The notes: generated from the letters alone by a model not told the origin. Shown: positions 16,545-25,617, numbered from the stretch's first letter. The stretch: DNA of 64,000 bases from Bacteroides sp. (GCA_011053095.1 DRHS01000137.1:1-64000); one strand, 5' to 3'. Program-made: numbers and translations.

Positions 16545-17921
16545 ATGAATGATTCTGACATACAGGTGATTATTCAAAGGCAGGAAAACTTTTTTCGCTC
16601 CGGGATCACCCTCGATACTAATTTTCGCCTTGATGCGCTTCGTAAACTTAAACATCTGCTCTGGGATTACGATGAGCAGATCACAGAAGCACTGAAACAG
16701 GATCTTGGTAAACATCCATTTGAGACCTATGCCAGTGAACACGGTCTGGCCATCCAGGAAATCGGGATTATGATACGGAACCTGAATAAATGGTCTCGTC
16801 CCCAGCGGGCTTACACGCCGATGGCCCATTGGTTCGCCCGAAGCTATTATATAAACCAGCCCTATGGCAGGGTGCTGATCATTTCTCCATGGAACTATCC
16901 TCTCCAACTCCTCTTTATGCCACTGATCGGAGCGGTTGCGGCTGGAAATTGCGTGCTGGCCAAACCATCCAGGCATGCAGCGCATACAACCCGTGTAATG
17001 CAAAAACTAATTTCTGAAAATTTTGATCCTGGACATATATCACTGATTGAAGGGGGAAGCCAGGTCAACCAGTACCTCCTGGATCAGCAGTTCGATTATA
17101 TTTTCTTTACGGGCAGTACCCAGGTAGGAAAAAAAGTGATGGAGGCAGCATCCAGGCATCTCACACCGGTGTCTCTTGAACTGGGTGGAAAATCACCGGT
17201 AATAGTTGAACCTGATTCCTCCCCTGAACTCGCTGCGAAAAGGATACTATGGGGGAAATTATTAAACTCAGGGCAATCCTGCGTTGCGCCTGACTACCTC
17301 CTCGTGCACAGGGATATCAAGGATAAACTGATAGAGGAGATGAATAAATATCTTCAATCAGCCTATGGTTCTGATATTAAAAGCAACCCGGATTACGGCA
17401 GGATGATCAATCAGGCCAATACTGAGCACCTGGCAGAGACACTTAAAGGCAAGAAGATCATTATTGGGGGAGAAACGGATGTAGCTGAAAAATATATTGC
17501 ACCCACGGTGGTCGAGGTGAATGATCTCAACGATATTCTGATGCAGGAAGAGGTTTTCGGTCCCATACTTCCACTTGTGGAATACAATGACCTGGGTGAA
17601 GCACTTGAAATAATCCGGAGTAAACCAAGACCACTTTCTCTCTATATATTTACCCGAAACAAAAAAACTCAGCAGAAGATTATCCTTAGCACCCAGTCAG
17701 GTACAGGTGGCATAAACGACACTGTTATCCATTTTGTAAATCCCAACCTGCCCTTCGGCGGAGTAGGTAAAAGTGGCATGGGTAGATACCACGGGAAATA
17801 CAGCTTTGAAACATTTTCATACAAAAGGTCATTCCTGAACAAGGCAACCTGGATAGATATCCCGGTCAGATACCCACCGTACGGAAAAAAAATGTGGTTG
17901 ATAAGGAAACTCATACGATAA
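16545..17921 (+). CDS. Aldehyde dehydrogenase, class 3 type
   Basis: 458 residues, the short length and ending (IPVRYPPYGKK) typical of the ALDH3 / fatty-aldehyde dehydrogenase group. The nucleophile is Cys246 in SGQSCVAPDY and the general base is Glu212 in SLELGGKSP; the cofactor loop reads FFTGSTQVGK. The reaction is NAD(P)-dependent oxidation of an aldehyde to the acid. It starts 17 bases after the SGNH gene and follows the GMC alcohol oxidase, so an alcohol-to-aldehyde-to-acid sequence fed by an esterase is a plausible reading of the operon 13322-17921. The pathway itself is inference. Confidence 0.88.
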   Translation: MNDSDIQVIIQRQENFFRSGITLDTNFRLDALRKLKHLLWDYDEQITEALKQDLGKHPFETYASEHGLAIQEIGIMIRNLNKWSRPQRAYTPMAHWFARSYYINQPYGRVLIISPWNYPLQLLFMPLIGAVAAGNCVLAKPSRHAAHTTRVMQKLISENFDPGHISLIEGGSQVNQYLLDQQFDYIFFTGSTQVGKKVMEAASRHLTPVSLELGGKSPVIVEPDSSPELAAKRILWGKLLNSGQSCVAPDYLLVHRDIKDKLIEEMNKYLQSAYGSDIKSNPDYGRMINQANTEHLAETLKGKKIIIGGETDVAEKYIAPTVVEVNDLNDILMQEEVFGPILPLVEYNDLGEALEIIRSKPRPLSLYIFTRNKKTQQKIILSTQSGTGGINDTVIHFVNPNLPFGGVGKSGMGRYHGKYSFETFSYKRSFLNKATWIDIPVRYPPYGKKMWLIRKLIR

Positions 17922-17957
17922 TCCAAAGTTTCTGAAGCCGGGGGTATGATTCCCGGA

Positions 17958-18725
17958 TCAGATCTCGATGTCCACCCAGACTGGACAATGATCCGAGTGT
18001 TTAGCTTCATTTATAATACCGGCACCACGAAGCCTGGCAGATAATTCGATGGTCAGCATGTGGTAGTCCAGTCGCCAGCCAATATTCTTTTCCCTCGCAT
18101 TCGAACGAAAACTCCACCAGCTGTATTTAACAGTTTCCGGATTCAGGTGCCTGAAGGAATCTACAAATCCGCTGGCAAGAAAAGTATCAAGCCATGCCCT
18201 TTCCTCGGGTAGAAATCCGGAACTTTTTTTATTTCCGACCGGGTTATGAATATCAATTTCATTGTGCGCAATATTGAAATCACCGCATACCAGGAGCATT
18301 GGCCTTGATTTTCTGAGCTCGGTCAGATAATTCAGAAAATCATCGAGAAATTTCATTTTAATTTCCTGTCTTATGTCACCTGTGGTCCCTGAAGGAATAT
18401 AAACATCAAGCACCGAAAGGTCTCCATAGTCAGCCCGAATTACCCTTCCCTCGGAATCATAGGCTGGATTTCCCATTCCAATTTCAACATGATCAGGTTC
18501 CTCACGTGTAAATATCAGGACTCCTGAATACCCTTTTTTTTCTGCTGAATGCCAGTAGTCCTTGTATCCCAGTTTATGGAATTCTCCGGTATCAACCTGC
18601 TCAGGCTGAGCCTTGGTTTCCTGTATGCAAATAATATCAGGGACAGTCTCTTCTAACCAGTCAAGTATGCCCTTGTTTATTGCAGAACGTATTCCGTTCA
18701 GATTGTATGAAATAATCCTTTTCAT
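17958..18725 (-). CDS. xth: Exodeoxyribonuclease III / AP endonuclease
   Basis: 255 residues, the full length of the ExoIII family. It starts MKRIISYNLNGIRSA, with the first metal-site asparagine, followed by IICIQETKAQ (catalytic glutamate), DVYIPSG, CGDFNIAH (Asp/Asn pair), WSFRSNAREKNIGWRLDYH and the terminal SDHCPV (catalytic Asp-His). It acts in base-excision repair on abasic sites. The gene is divergent from rsgA, and a TATCTTTG element on the minus strand (18757-18750) lies 24 bases before its ATG. It converges with the aldehyde dehydrogenase gene with 36 bases between stops. Confidence 0.92.
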   Translation of the reverse strand: MKRIISYNLNGIRSAINKGILDWLEETVPDIICIQETKAQPEQVDTGEFHKLGYKDYWHSAEKKGYSGVLIFTREEPDHVEIGMGNPAYDSEGRVIRADYGDLSVLDVYIPSGTTGDIRQEIKMKFLDDFLNYLTELRKSRPMLLVCGDFNIAHNEIDIHNPVGNKKSSGFLPEERAWLDTFLASGFVDSFRHLNPETVKYSWWSFRSNAREKNIGWRLDYHMLTIELSARLRGAGIINEAKHSDHCPVWVDIEI

Positions 18726-18749
18726 TGAAAAGATGTTATCCGTTTAAGC

Positions 18750-18757
18750 CAAAGATA
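18750..18757 (-). promoter_or_regulatory. -7 promoter element (TATCTTTG) of xth
   Basis: On the minus strand the sequence reads TATCTTTG, an exact TAnnTTTG match. It lies 24 bases before the xth ATG, back to back with the rsgA element. Confidence 0.55.
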
Positions 18758-18768
18758 GGGAGATTATT

Positions 18769-18776
18769 TACTTTTG
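18769..18776 (+). promoter_or_regulatory. -7 promoter element (TACTTTTG) of rsgA
   Basis: TACTTTTG matches TAnnTTTG and lies 12 bases before the ATG at 18789. Only 11 bases separate it from the divergent xth element, so the two polymerase footprints overlap. Confidence 0.55.
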
Positions 18777-18788
18777 TGTTTCTATATC

Positions 18789-19724
18789 ATGGAAGGTAAA
18801 GCACTTGTCATAAAATCTGCCGGCAGCACTTATACGGTCCGTGCTTCCGGATCAGTCGATATGGACTGCAAGCTGGTCGGGAAGTATCGGCTTGAGGAAC
18901 TAAGGAGTACCAATCCGGTGGTAGTCGGTGACTGGGTGGAATTTACCCTTGAAAAAGGTGAAAAACTTGGCAGAATTACCGGGGTCGATTCAAGAAAGAA
19001 TTATATAATCAGAAAGTCTACCAACCTTTCCAAGTCTCACCAGATCATTGCTTCAAACATCGACCTTCTGATGCTGATGGTTACGGTAAGCCATCCGGTC
19101 ACCTTTCCCGAGTTTATCGACAGATACCTGGTATCAGCAGAAGCTTATAATATCCCTGCAGTACTTCTGATCAATAAGGTTGATCTATATGGAGACAAGG
19201 AAAATGAGACTCTGGAGAACTGGAAAAATATTTATGGCAAAATCGGATACAACTGCATTGAATGCTCAGTAACCGAAAGTATAAACATAGATAGCATAAG
19301 AGACATGCTGAAAGGTAAGGTTACATTAATGGCCGGGAATTCAGGGGTAGGAAAAAGTACACTTATCAATGTAATTGAACCGGGACTTAAACTCAGGACA
19401 TCTGAACTTTCGGATTATCACAAATCAGGAAAACATACCACAACATTTGCTGAGATGTTCGAGCTTGAAGTGGGGGGTTATATTATTGACACCCCTGGTA
19501 TCAGGGGATTCGGAATAACGGATATGGAAGACGAGCCCCTTTTCCATTATTTTCCGGAATTTTTCAGGATTTCTGCACAATGTAAATACAATAATTGCAT
19601 ACATGTTAATGAACCTGATTGTGCTGTTATTCAGGCCATTGAGTCCGGTGAACTTAGTATTTCAAGGTACAACAGTTATCTTAACCTGTTAGAGGAGCAG
19701 AAAAACAGCTCGAAATACAGATGA
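18789..19724 (+). CDS. rsgA: Ribosome small-subunit biogenesis GTPase RsgA
   Basis: 311 residues. The domain order is the circular permutation typical of RsgA: an N-terminal OB fold (about 1-75), then G4 (LLINKVDLY) before G1 (AGNSGVGKSTLIN) and G3 (DTPGIRGFG). A C-terminal zinc-binding part has the CKYNNCIH and EPDCAV cysteines and histidine. The protein helps late maturation of the 30S subunit and releases itself on GTP hydrolysis. I use the ATG at 18789 because the promoter element ends at 18776; the upstream in-frame TTG lies inside that element. Confidence 0.93.
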   Translation: MEGKALVIKSAGSTYTVRASGSVDMDCKLVGKYRLEELRSTNPVVVGDWVEFTLEKGEKLGRITGVDSRKNYIIRKSTNLSKSHQIIASNIDLLMLMVTVSHPVTFPEFIDRYLVSAEAYNIPAVLLINKVDLYGDKENETLENWKNIYGKIGYNCIECSVTESINIDSIRDMLKGKVTLMAGNSGVGKSTLINVIEPGLKLRTSELSDYHKSGKHTTTFAEMFELEVGGYIIDTPGIRGFGITDMEDEPLFHYFPEFFRISAQCKYNNCIHVNEPDCAVIQAIESGELSISRYNSYLNLLEEQKNSSKYR

Positions 19725-19738
19725 GAGGGGATTTGGTT

Positions 19739-19746
19739 TATATTTG
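19739..19746 (+). promoter_or_regulatory. -7 promoter element (TATATTTG) of the hybrid kinase gene
   Basis: Exact TAnnTTTG match ending 23 bases before the ATG at 19770. Confidence 0.6.
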
Positions 19747-19769
19747 TGTTTATGGTAATTTACAGTTGA

Positions 19770-22568
19770 ATGAACAAGGAATTTTTTCTCATACTATTCT
19801 CAGTCTTTTTGTTTGTTGCAGTCAACACTATTTTCTATTTCCAGATATTAAACAAGCAGCTTGATTTTCAAACAGAATTACTTACAAGTCAGACCCAGAT
19901 TTGTGGTAATACTATAGAGCAGGAAGGGCAGAGATTTGAGAATGAATTAAACTCAATTCCATACCAGAACGATTTCACACGGCTTTTTACGGATGAGGAA
20001 ATCAAGCAGAGCGGATCTGTTAACCTGCAAAAGCTTTATACCGGATACAGCCAGCTTATTGATAAAATCACAGTATATGATAACTTCAATAATGTCTACA
20101 GCCTCATCCTGGATAATAAAAATAATTTCGTTTCCGATTATTACGAATCTCAACGGCAGGTGCCGCTTCAGGAAAGGGATCAACTGCTCGAAAACGATGG
20201 GAAATTCAAGTTAACAATACCCGGATTTGACGATAAGGGAGTCGTCCGTTCAAATATCCTTGTAGATCTGAACCATGAGCGTTTTGTGGATGCCGTCTTT
20301 GAAAGATACGCTCTGGAACATACGGTTTGGCAATGGATGGTTTCTGAGGACGGTGAACTTATTTCTTCTGCTGAAAATGTCCTCATAATACCCGACGCCG
20401 ACCTTAAACAAATTGGTGATAAGATAATGGAGATCGAAGAAGGATCCCTTGTCCATACCATTACCATTGATAGTATCTCAACTCGGGTAGTTTCGGTGTA
20501 TTATCCTGTTCGCCTGGTAAATCGGGACATGGGAATAGTTTTTTCTATAAAGACTGATCTTTTTCTCCAGTCTATCTTAATGAAGATAGTTATCATTAGT
20601 GTCTGCAGTCTTTTACTGCTGGTGATATTATTGTACATCCACTTCCGTGCAACCAATGTCCAGACAAAAAAAATTAAAGCCCATAAATACTCTGAAGATT
20701 CTCTTTTCAATACTATTGAGAGTTTACCATTTGGTATTATTTTTCTAAATCCCGACGGAAGAATTCGTAGTATGAATCATGCAAGCAGGGCAATGTTGAT
20801 GGAAGAAGAAAAAGAAGATGCTGTCAGCTATTCTGAGCTTGGTCTCGATAATATTCCGGGCTCGGTGAATGGTTTGATATATGAAAGAACTTTCGGAGAT
20901 GGCATTCTTTTAATGGTTCGCAGGAAATCCGGTATAAGGCATATATACAAAATGGAATGGGAGGCTGTTGTTGGGGAAGACGACTCCAGAATAGTATTGC
21001 TTATAGATGTAAGTGAGCTGAACAGCCTCAGGAACCTGGAAAAAATTTCCGAACTGGCCAGGGTGGAGATGCTTGATAGTATGGCAAAAGAAATATCTGT
21101 TCCACTTGCACAGTTAAGAAAAATCATACCTGAAGGAAGGGATGAAGATCTTCAAAAATCCTTTACGCTGCTTTCAAACCTTATCAGTGCCACACTCGAT
21201 TTTGCAAGCAAGGAAGCTGCTGGTGTGGTAACAGAAGAAATTCCATTTTACCTAAGGTCGGAACTGGAACTTGCCCTTGAACCTTATCACCGCAATCACT
21301 CTTCAGTTAGTATTATTACCAAAGTCAGGAATGAGGTTCCGGACAAGCTGGTTGGCGATCCCTTCCGGCTCAGGCAGGCCATCAATTGTCTTGTTGATAA
21401 TGCATTGGAATTAACTGATGAGGGAAGAATCCTTATTAGCTGTGAAGTACTTGAACAGCGTGCCGGTCCTCTTAAACTAGAATTCCACGTTGAAGATACC
21501 GGCTCCGGATTGAATGAGGAACAAATTGAAGCCCTGATGAATGATCTGCACAGGGGAAAAATTAATCATATAGAAGAATCGAGTGGATTCAATAGAAGAT
21601 TGGCTATTGCCAGGCAGCATATAGAACTTATGAAGGGCCAGCTTTGGCTTGAATCTCCATCTACCATTTCAACAAGTCCGGACCATCCCGGAATAAAGTA
21701 CAGCTTTACCCTGGATATTTTCCCGGCGGAAAGTGTCAGGGAAAATCTGGTTTTCAATGAAATTGGTCGATTTGAAGATATTGAATGCCTTGTTGTTTCA
21801 CAGGAAAAAGAAACAGAGACTGACCGGTTTAAGTTCCTGCTTGATACAGGACTGAAGCTTAAGTATCTTGTTTACCGTGAAGAAAATACCAATTCACTCT
21901 TTGAGTTAATCGCTGAGAAATCTGCTTCTCTTCAAATGCTTATTCTGATGAATTCTGCCACACAGGATGGCTTCAGTATAGCTGGACAGATTATCCGAAA
22001 GGAGCTTAATGATAATCTCATTCTGATCCTTCTCAATTCTGAACACAGACAGGATCATTACTCAATTTCAATGGGTGCAGGAATCGACTATTACCTTGAA
22101 GATCCCTTTGACCCCTACCTTTTTGCTGAGATATTTTCCAAACACTTTCCGGGTCTGGATAAAGGAGAACTTGACAAGATACCTCGAACTGAAAATATAA
22201 ATCCCAGGATCTCTGTTCTACTTGCAGAAGATAATCTGTTTAACCGGAAGCTTATACAGGGTTTGTTTAAAAGGCTTGGACTTGATATAGACCTGGCTGA
22301 GAATGGCGCACAGGCAGTTCAACGGGTCAGGGATAAACATTTCGATATTATTTTTATGGATCTTCTTATGCCTGAAATGGATGGAGTTCAGGCTGCAATT
22401 GAAATACGTAAACATGGCTTCAAAGCTCCGATTATTGCTTTGACAGCTGTTGAGAATGAGGATGCCCGAAAATCCGCCATGAAAGCCGGCTTTGACGATT
22501 ACCTTATTAAGCCCGCCGCTGAGGATTCCATTCGGAAAATTCTATTGAAAATTATTCCAAAATCCTGA
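19770..22568 (+). CDS. Membrane-bound hybrid histidine-kinase-like protein without phosphoacceptor histidine
   Basis: 932 residues: membrane segment about 4-24, extracytoplasmic sensor about 25-268, second membrane segment about 270-293, PAS-like domain about 305-420, dimerisation helices about 425-480, ATPase-like domain about 490-640, a receiver-like domain about 655-800 and a second receiver about 812-930. The H-box reads DSMAKEISVPLAQL where kinases read 'MSHEIRTPL', so the phosphorylated histidine is replaced by Lys440. The ATPase domain keeps its N-box (CLVDNALEL) and D-box (VEDTGSGL), but its glycine lid is eroded (SGFNRRLAI). The first receiver has Asn728 in place of the phospho-Asp, whereas the last one is canonical (AEDN, Asp864 in FMDLLMPEMDG, ALTA, LIKPA). 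selU follows after 19 bases. Confidence 0.85.
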   Translation: MNKEFFLILFSVFLFVAVNTIFYFQILNKQLDFQTELLTSQTQICGNTIEQEGQRFENELNSIPYQNDFTRLFTDEEIKQSGSVNLQKLYTGYSQLIDKITVYDNFNNVYSLILDNKNNFVSDYYESQRQVPLQERDQLLENDGKFKLTIPGFDDKGVVRSNILVDLNHERFVDAVFERYALEHTVWQWMVSEDGELISSAENVLIIPDADLKQIGDKIMEIEEGSLVHTITIDSISTRVVSVYYPVRLVNRDMGIVFSIKTDLFLQSILMKIVIISVCSLLLLVILLYIHFRATNVQTKKIKAHKYSEDSLFNTIESLPFGIIFLNPDGRIRSMNHASRAMLMEEEKEDAVSYSELGLDNIPGSVNGLIYERTFGDGILLMVRRKSGIRHIYKMEWEAVVGEDDSRIVLLIDVSELNSLRNLEKISELARVEMLDSMAKEISVPLAQLRKIIPEGRDEDLQKSFTLLSNLISATLDFASKEAAGVVTEEIPFYLRSELELALEPYHRNHSSVSIITKVRNEVPDKLVGDPFRLRQAINCLVDNALELTDEGRILISCEVLEQRAGPLKLEFHVEDTGSGLNEEQIEALMNDLHRGKINHIEESSGFNRRLAIARQHIELMKGQLWLESPSTISTSPDHPGIKYSFTLDIFPAESVRENLVFNEIGRFEDIECLVVSQEKETETDRFKFLLDTGLKLKYLVYREENTNSLFELIAEKSASLQMLILMNSATQDGFSIAGQIIRKELNDNLILILLNSEHRQDHYSISMGAGIDYYLEDPFDPYLFAEIFSKHFPGLDKGELDKIPRTENINPRISVLLAEDNLFNRKLIQGLFKRLGLDIDLAENGAQAVQRVRDKHFDIIFMDLLMPEMDGVQAAIEIRKHGFKAPIIALTAVENEDARKSAMKAGFDDYLIKPAAEDSIRKILLKIIPKS

Positions 22569-22587
22569 CATCCAATACCCGAAACCT

Positions 22588-23628
22588 ATGGAGAAGGGAT
22601 TGGACATACTTGCTTTTCTGAAATACTCAGAGACCCTCCCGATAATCGATGTAAGAACTCCTTCAGAATACATGCAGGGTCATATCCCTTCGGCATATAA
22701 CATACCGCTGTTCTCAGATGAGGAAAGGAAAAGAGTAGGCACCATATACAAGCAAAAGGGTCAAAGGGAGGCTGTTGTTAAGGGACTGGAGTATGCCGGT
22801 CCCAAAATGAAAAAGCTTGCGCTTCAGGCTTCCGGTATTGCAATTGATCAGAAATTATTAGTGCATTGCTGGAGGGGTGGCATGCGAAGCGACAGTATGG
22901 CATGGTTGTTTAAGACTGTGGGACTCGAAAGCATGGTCCTGGAGGGAGGTTATAAAACATTTCGCCGCCATGTTCTTCCCAGCCTGGATAAAGACTTCTC
23001 GTTTGTTGTTATCGGGGGATTTACCGGATCCGGTAAAACGGATGTATTGTTGACACTAAAAAATATGGGCGAACAGGTCCTTGACCTGGAAGGAATGGCG
23101 AATCATAAGGGCTCGGCCTTTGGATCCCTTGGGGAAAAATCACAGGGTACTAACGAACAGTTTGAAAATGATATATTCACGGCTCTCAACGGGCTGGATA
23201 AGAACCGTATAATCTGGATAGAGGATGAAAGCAGAACGATTGGCAGAAATTCACTTCCGGGTGGGATTTATCGTAATATTCGTTCATCTCCACTTATTTT
23301 TCTCGATGTCACACCAAAAGACCGTGTGGATCGCCTGGTAAGAGATTATGCCGGTTTCTCAAAAGAAGATCTCAGTGCATCTGTTCAGAAAATTAGTCCC
23401 AGGCTCGGTGATCAGACTGCAAGGCTTGCAATCAAAGGGATTCAGGAGGGTAACTATCAGAAAACCGTTGAGCTCGTCCTCCATTATTACGATAAGACTT
23501 ACAGATACGGACTTGGAAAAAGAGAGCCTGACCTTGTCTTCAACCTTCCCCTGAAAGATGATATATCACTCCCAGATAAGGCTGGTCTTATCCTTGAGTT
23601 TGTTAAGCAAAACCGTATATTTGTGTAA
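22588..23628 (+). CDS. selU: tRNA 2-selenouridine / geranyl-2-thiouridine synthase
   Basis: 346 residues, the usual SelU/MnmH layout: an N-terminal rhodanese domain about 1-125 with the catalytic Cys94 in LVHCWRGGMRS, then a P-loop domain with GGFTGSGKT near residue 145. The enzyme replaces sulfur by selenium at the wobble uridine of certain tRNAs via a geranylated intermediate, using selenophosphate. It needs SelD, which is not in this window. It lies 19 bases after the hybrid kinase gene and may be carried on the same transcript. Confidence 0.92.
   Translation: MEKGLDILAFLKYSETLPIIDVRTPSEYMQGHIPSAYNIPLFSDEERKRVGTIYKQKGQREAVVKGLEYAGPKMKKLALQASGIAIDQKLLVHCWRGGMRSDSMAWLFKTVGLESMVLEGGYKTFRRHVLPSLDKDFSFVVIGGFTGSGKTDVLLTLKNMGEQVLDLEGMANHKGSAFGSLGEKSQGTNEQFENDIFTALNGLDKNRIIWIEDESRTIGRNSLPGGIYRNIRSSPLIFLDVTPKDRVDRLVRDYAGFSKEDLSASVQKISPRLGDQTARLAIKGIQEGNYQKTVELVLHYYDKTYRYGLGKREPDLVFNLPLKDDISLPDKAGLILEFVKQNRIFV
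23594..23623 (+). promoter_or_regulatory. Bacteroidota-type promoter inside the 3' end of selU
   Basis: TTG at 23594-23596, 19 bases, then TATATTTG at 23616-23623: a full -33/-7 pair with normal spacing. It lies within the last codons of selU and 26 bases before the ATG at 23650, so the next gene has its own promoter. Confidence 0.65.
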
Positions 23629-23649
23629 TTACATTCAATTTCAACGACT

Positions 23650-24348
23650 ATGAACAAAACAATTGAAACCATGGGCTCCATTGCCAAGGTGGAGAAACTT
23701 GAGACACTCAATAATAATACTCTTGAGAATACCCTGGTGCTTGAGGAGATCGAACCGTTTCCGGGATATCATGGGGGCAATCTGCCAAGCGGCTATAATC
23801 CCACTGCAACTTATCTGGTCCTTAAGAAAAAGGTGTCAACGATCAGGATTATGCGGATAACACAGAATATCCACAAATACTTCAAGCCCGGGTTTGACGG
23901 TTCGCCTGCGGAGATTTGCATTAATAATGACATTTTTACCTGTATTCGACTTCGTAATTTTAATAATTATGGAATCATCCCTGAGCTACAGAAGCATTAT
24001 ATGCATGAGGGACTCAAGTTTATGAAGAAAAAGAAAATTCATGGTGATGGTATCATCGAGATAAAAAAGCATTTTGAACTTGAAAAGCTTGGTGATGGTA
24101 TCTTTAAGGACCTGGAAGATCCCCTGATGTTCTATCTTGAGATTCCTGCACACCTTAACTGGTCTCTTTTCATTGAGATCACTACTTCAATAAAACACAA
24201 CCTTGATGATCTTAGCTTCGATGCTGCACTTGGTGCAATCTATATGAAAGAGATTACCGAGGTAGTTAGGATCTTTGCAAGGGATATGAGTATAGAAGAC
24301 CTTCAAAAGATAAGGCAGAAGTATAATGAAGAACTAAGAAAGTATTAA
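23650..24348 (+). CDS. Conserved-looking cytoplasmic protein of unknown function
   Basis: 232 residues with no signal peptide, no membrane segment and no motif that I recognise. It is a mixed alpha/beta sequence: an N-terminal part with ENTLVLEEIEPFPGYHG, a middle with two cysteines (EICINNDIFTCIRLRNFNNY), a lysine-rich stretch (FMKKKKIHGDG) and a helical C-terminus (ITEVVRIFARDMSIEDLQK). Codon usage looks like the neighbours'. It has the best-formed promoter of this region (23594-23623), which suggests steady expression. Its stop abuts the stop of the convergent U32 gene with no base between them. Function unknown. Confidence 0.7.
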   Translation: MNKTIETMGSIAKVEKLETLNNNTLENTLVLEEIEPFPGYHGGNLPSGYNPTATYLVLKKKVSTIRIMRITQNIHKYFKPGFDGSPAEICINNDIFTCIRLRNFNNYGIIPELQKHYMHEGLKFMKKKKIHGDGIIEIKKHFELEKLGDGIFKDLEDPLMFYLEIPAHLNWSLFIEITTSIKHNLDDLSFDAALGAIYMKEITEVVRIFARDMSIEDLQKIRQKYNEELRKY

Positions 24349-25614
24349 TTATTGAAGTTTTACCTCACTGGCATCCACAACTTTATATAGTTTATCGGAA
24401 CGTCTGATTAAATCAGTGATCGGTATTGAAAAGCTTTCTCCCTTTTCTACCCGTTCTACTGTTTTATAATCAACCTGCATTTCATCAATCGTCCACTCAA
24501 TTACTCCTGTCGTGGGACCGGTAATCAATATCCGATCGCCTTTCTGAAGATGCCCGGATTCAACCAGGAACTCTGCAACACCAAGCTTGCTGAAATAGTT
24601 CATGCCCTTGCCGATGTAAATTTTCCGCTTTGTGGCGTTCGATCCGTACCCTTTGCTCCACTCCCCAAGCTCCTGCCCCAGATAGTTGCCGTCCCAGAAT
24701 CCGCGGTTGAATACAGAGGCCAGCCGTGAATTCCATCCCGACACCTTTTCTTCATCGAAACTGCCGTCTATGCAGGAATGTATTGATTCATTATAGCACT
24801 CTGTAACCGTTTTAACATATTCCGGGCTCCGGGCCCTGCCCTCAATCTTCATAACCGAAACCCCTGCACCGATGATCCTGTCCATATAGGAAATAGTGTT
24901 CAGGTCCTTTGGTGACATGATGTACTCCTGGTCTATTTCAAGTTCCTTTCCGGTCTCCTTTTCCGTGACAATATAGGATCGCCTGCATGCTTGCAGGCAT
25001 TCTCCGCGATTTGCAGAATGGCCATACTGATGAAGGCTTAAGTAACATTTACCCGATATGGCCATGCAAAGAGCCCCGTGAATAAATAACTCTATCCGTA
25101 TTAGTTCACCGGATGGACCATTTATCTCATCCTTGATTATTCCATTTGAAATTGCCGAGATCTGCTCAAGGTTAAGTTCCCTTGCAAGGACAACAACATC
25201 GGCATACCCGGAATAAAATTTAAGTGACTCTATATTGCTTATGTTCAGCTGGGTTGAGAGATGAATTTCCATTCCCTCCCCTCTTGCGATCTGGATTACA
25301 GACTGATCTGCCGCTATAATAGCAGATATGCCGGATTTTTTTGCCTGATAAACAATTTCTCTTACCAGTTCCAGCTCATTATTGTAGATTACGGAATTTA
25401 ATGTAAGGTAGGTTTTAATGTTATTTTCTTTCGCAATATCTGATACCTTAATAAGATCCTTTATGGTAAAATTATGAGATGACCTTGATCGCATATTCAG
25501 TTTTTCAACACCAAAATATACAGCATCCGCACTGCCCTGTATGGCAGCCTGTAGAGATTCGTAAGAACCGGCGGGGGCCATCAATTCGATATCCTTTCTC
25601 TGCATGGCCATCAA
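24349..25614 (-). CDS. Peptidase U32-family protein (TrhP/RlhA-like)
   Basis: 421 residues. It begins IELMAPAGSYESLQAAIQG, the standard U32 opening, and has the family signature region GALCMAISGKCYLS with SANRGECLQACRR, i.e. the cysteines that in this family are thought to hold an Fe-S cluster. MSPKDLNTI and IEGRARSPEYV follow. Characterised relatives (TrhP, RlhA, UbiU/V) are prephenate- or oxygen-independent hydroxylases of tRNA, rRNA or ubiquinone, so RNA hydroxylation is likelier than proteolysis. The first codons are M-M-A-M, so the start could be up to 9 bases further in. Its start lies 3 bases after the upstream kinase stop; it is probably the end of a minus-strand operon from pepE. Confidence 0.85.
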   Translation of the reverse strand: MMAMQRKDIELMAPAGSYESLQAAIQGSADAVYFGVEKLNMRSRSSHNFTIKDLIKVSDIAKENNIKTYLTLNSVIYNNELELVREIVYQAKKSGISAIIAADQSVIQIARGEGMEIHLSTQLNISNIESLKFYSGYADVVVLARELNLEQISAISNGIIKDEINGPSGELIRIELFIHGALCMAISGKCYLSLHQYGHSANRGECLQACRRSYIVTEKETGKELEIDQEYIMSPKDLNTISYMDRIIGAGVSVMKIEGRARSPEYVKTVTECYNESIHSCIDGSFDEEKVSGWNSRLASVFNRGFWDGNYLGQELGEWSKGYGSNATKRKIYIGKGMNYFSKLGVAEFLVESGHLQKGDRILITGPTTGVIEWTIDEMQVDYKTVERVEKGESFSIPITDLIRRSDKLYKVVDASEVKLQ

Positions 25615-25617
25615 GTA

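Noticed and set aside
24349-25614. The U32 protein as a collagenase-type protease.
   Set aside because: The cysteine cluster and characterised relatives point to an RNA- or quinone-hydroxylating enzyme. No protease active site is known for the family.
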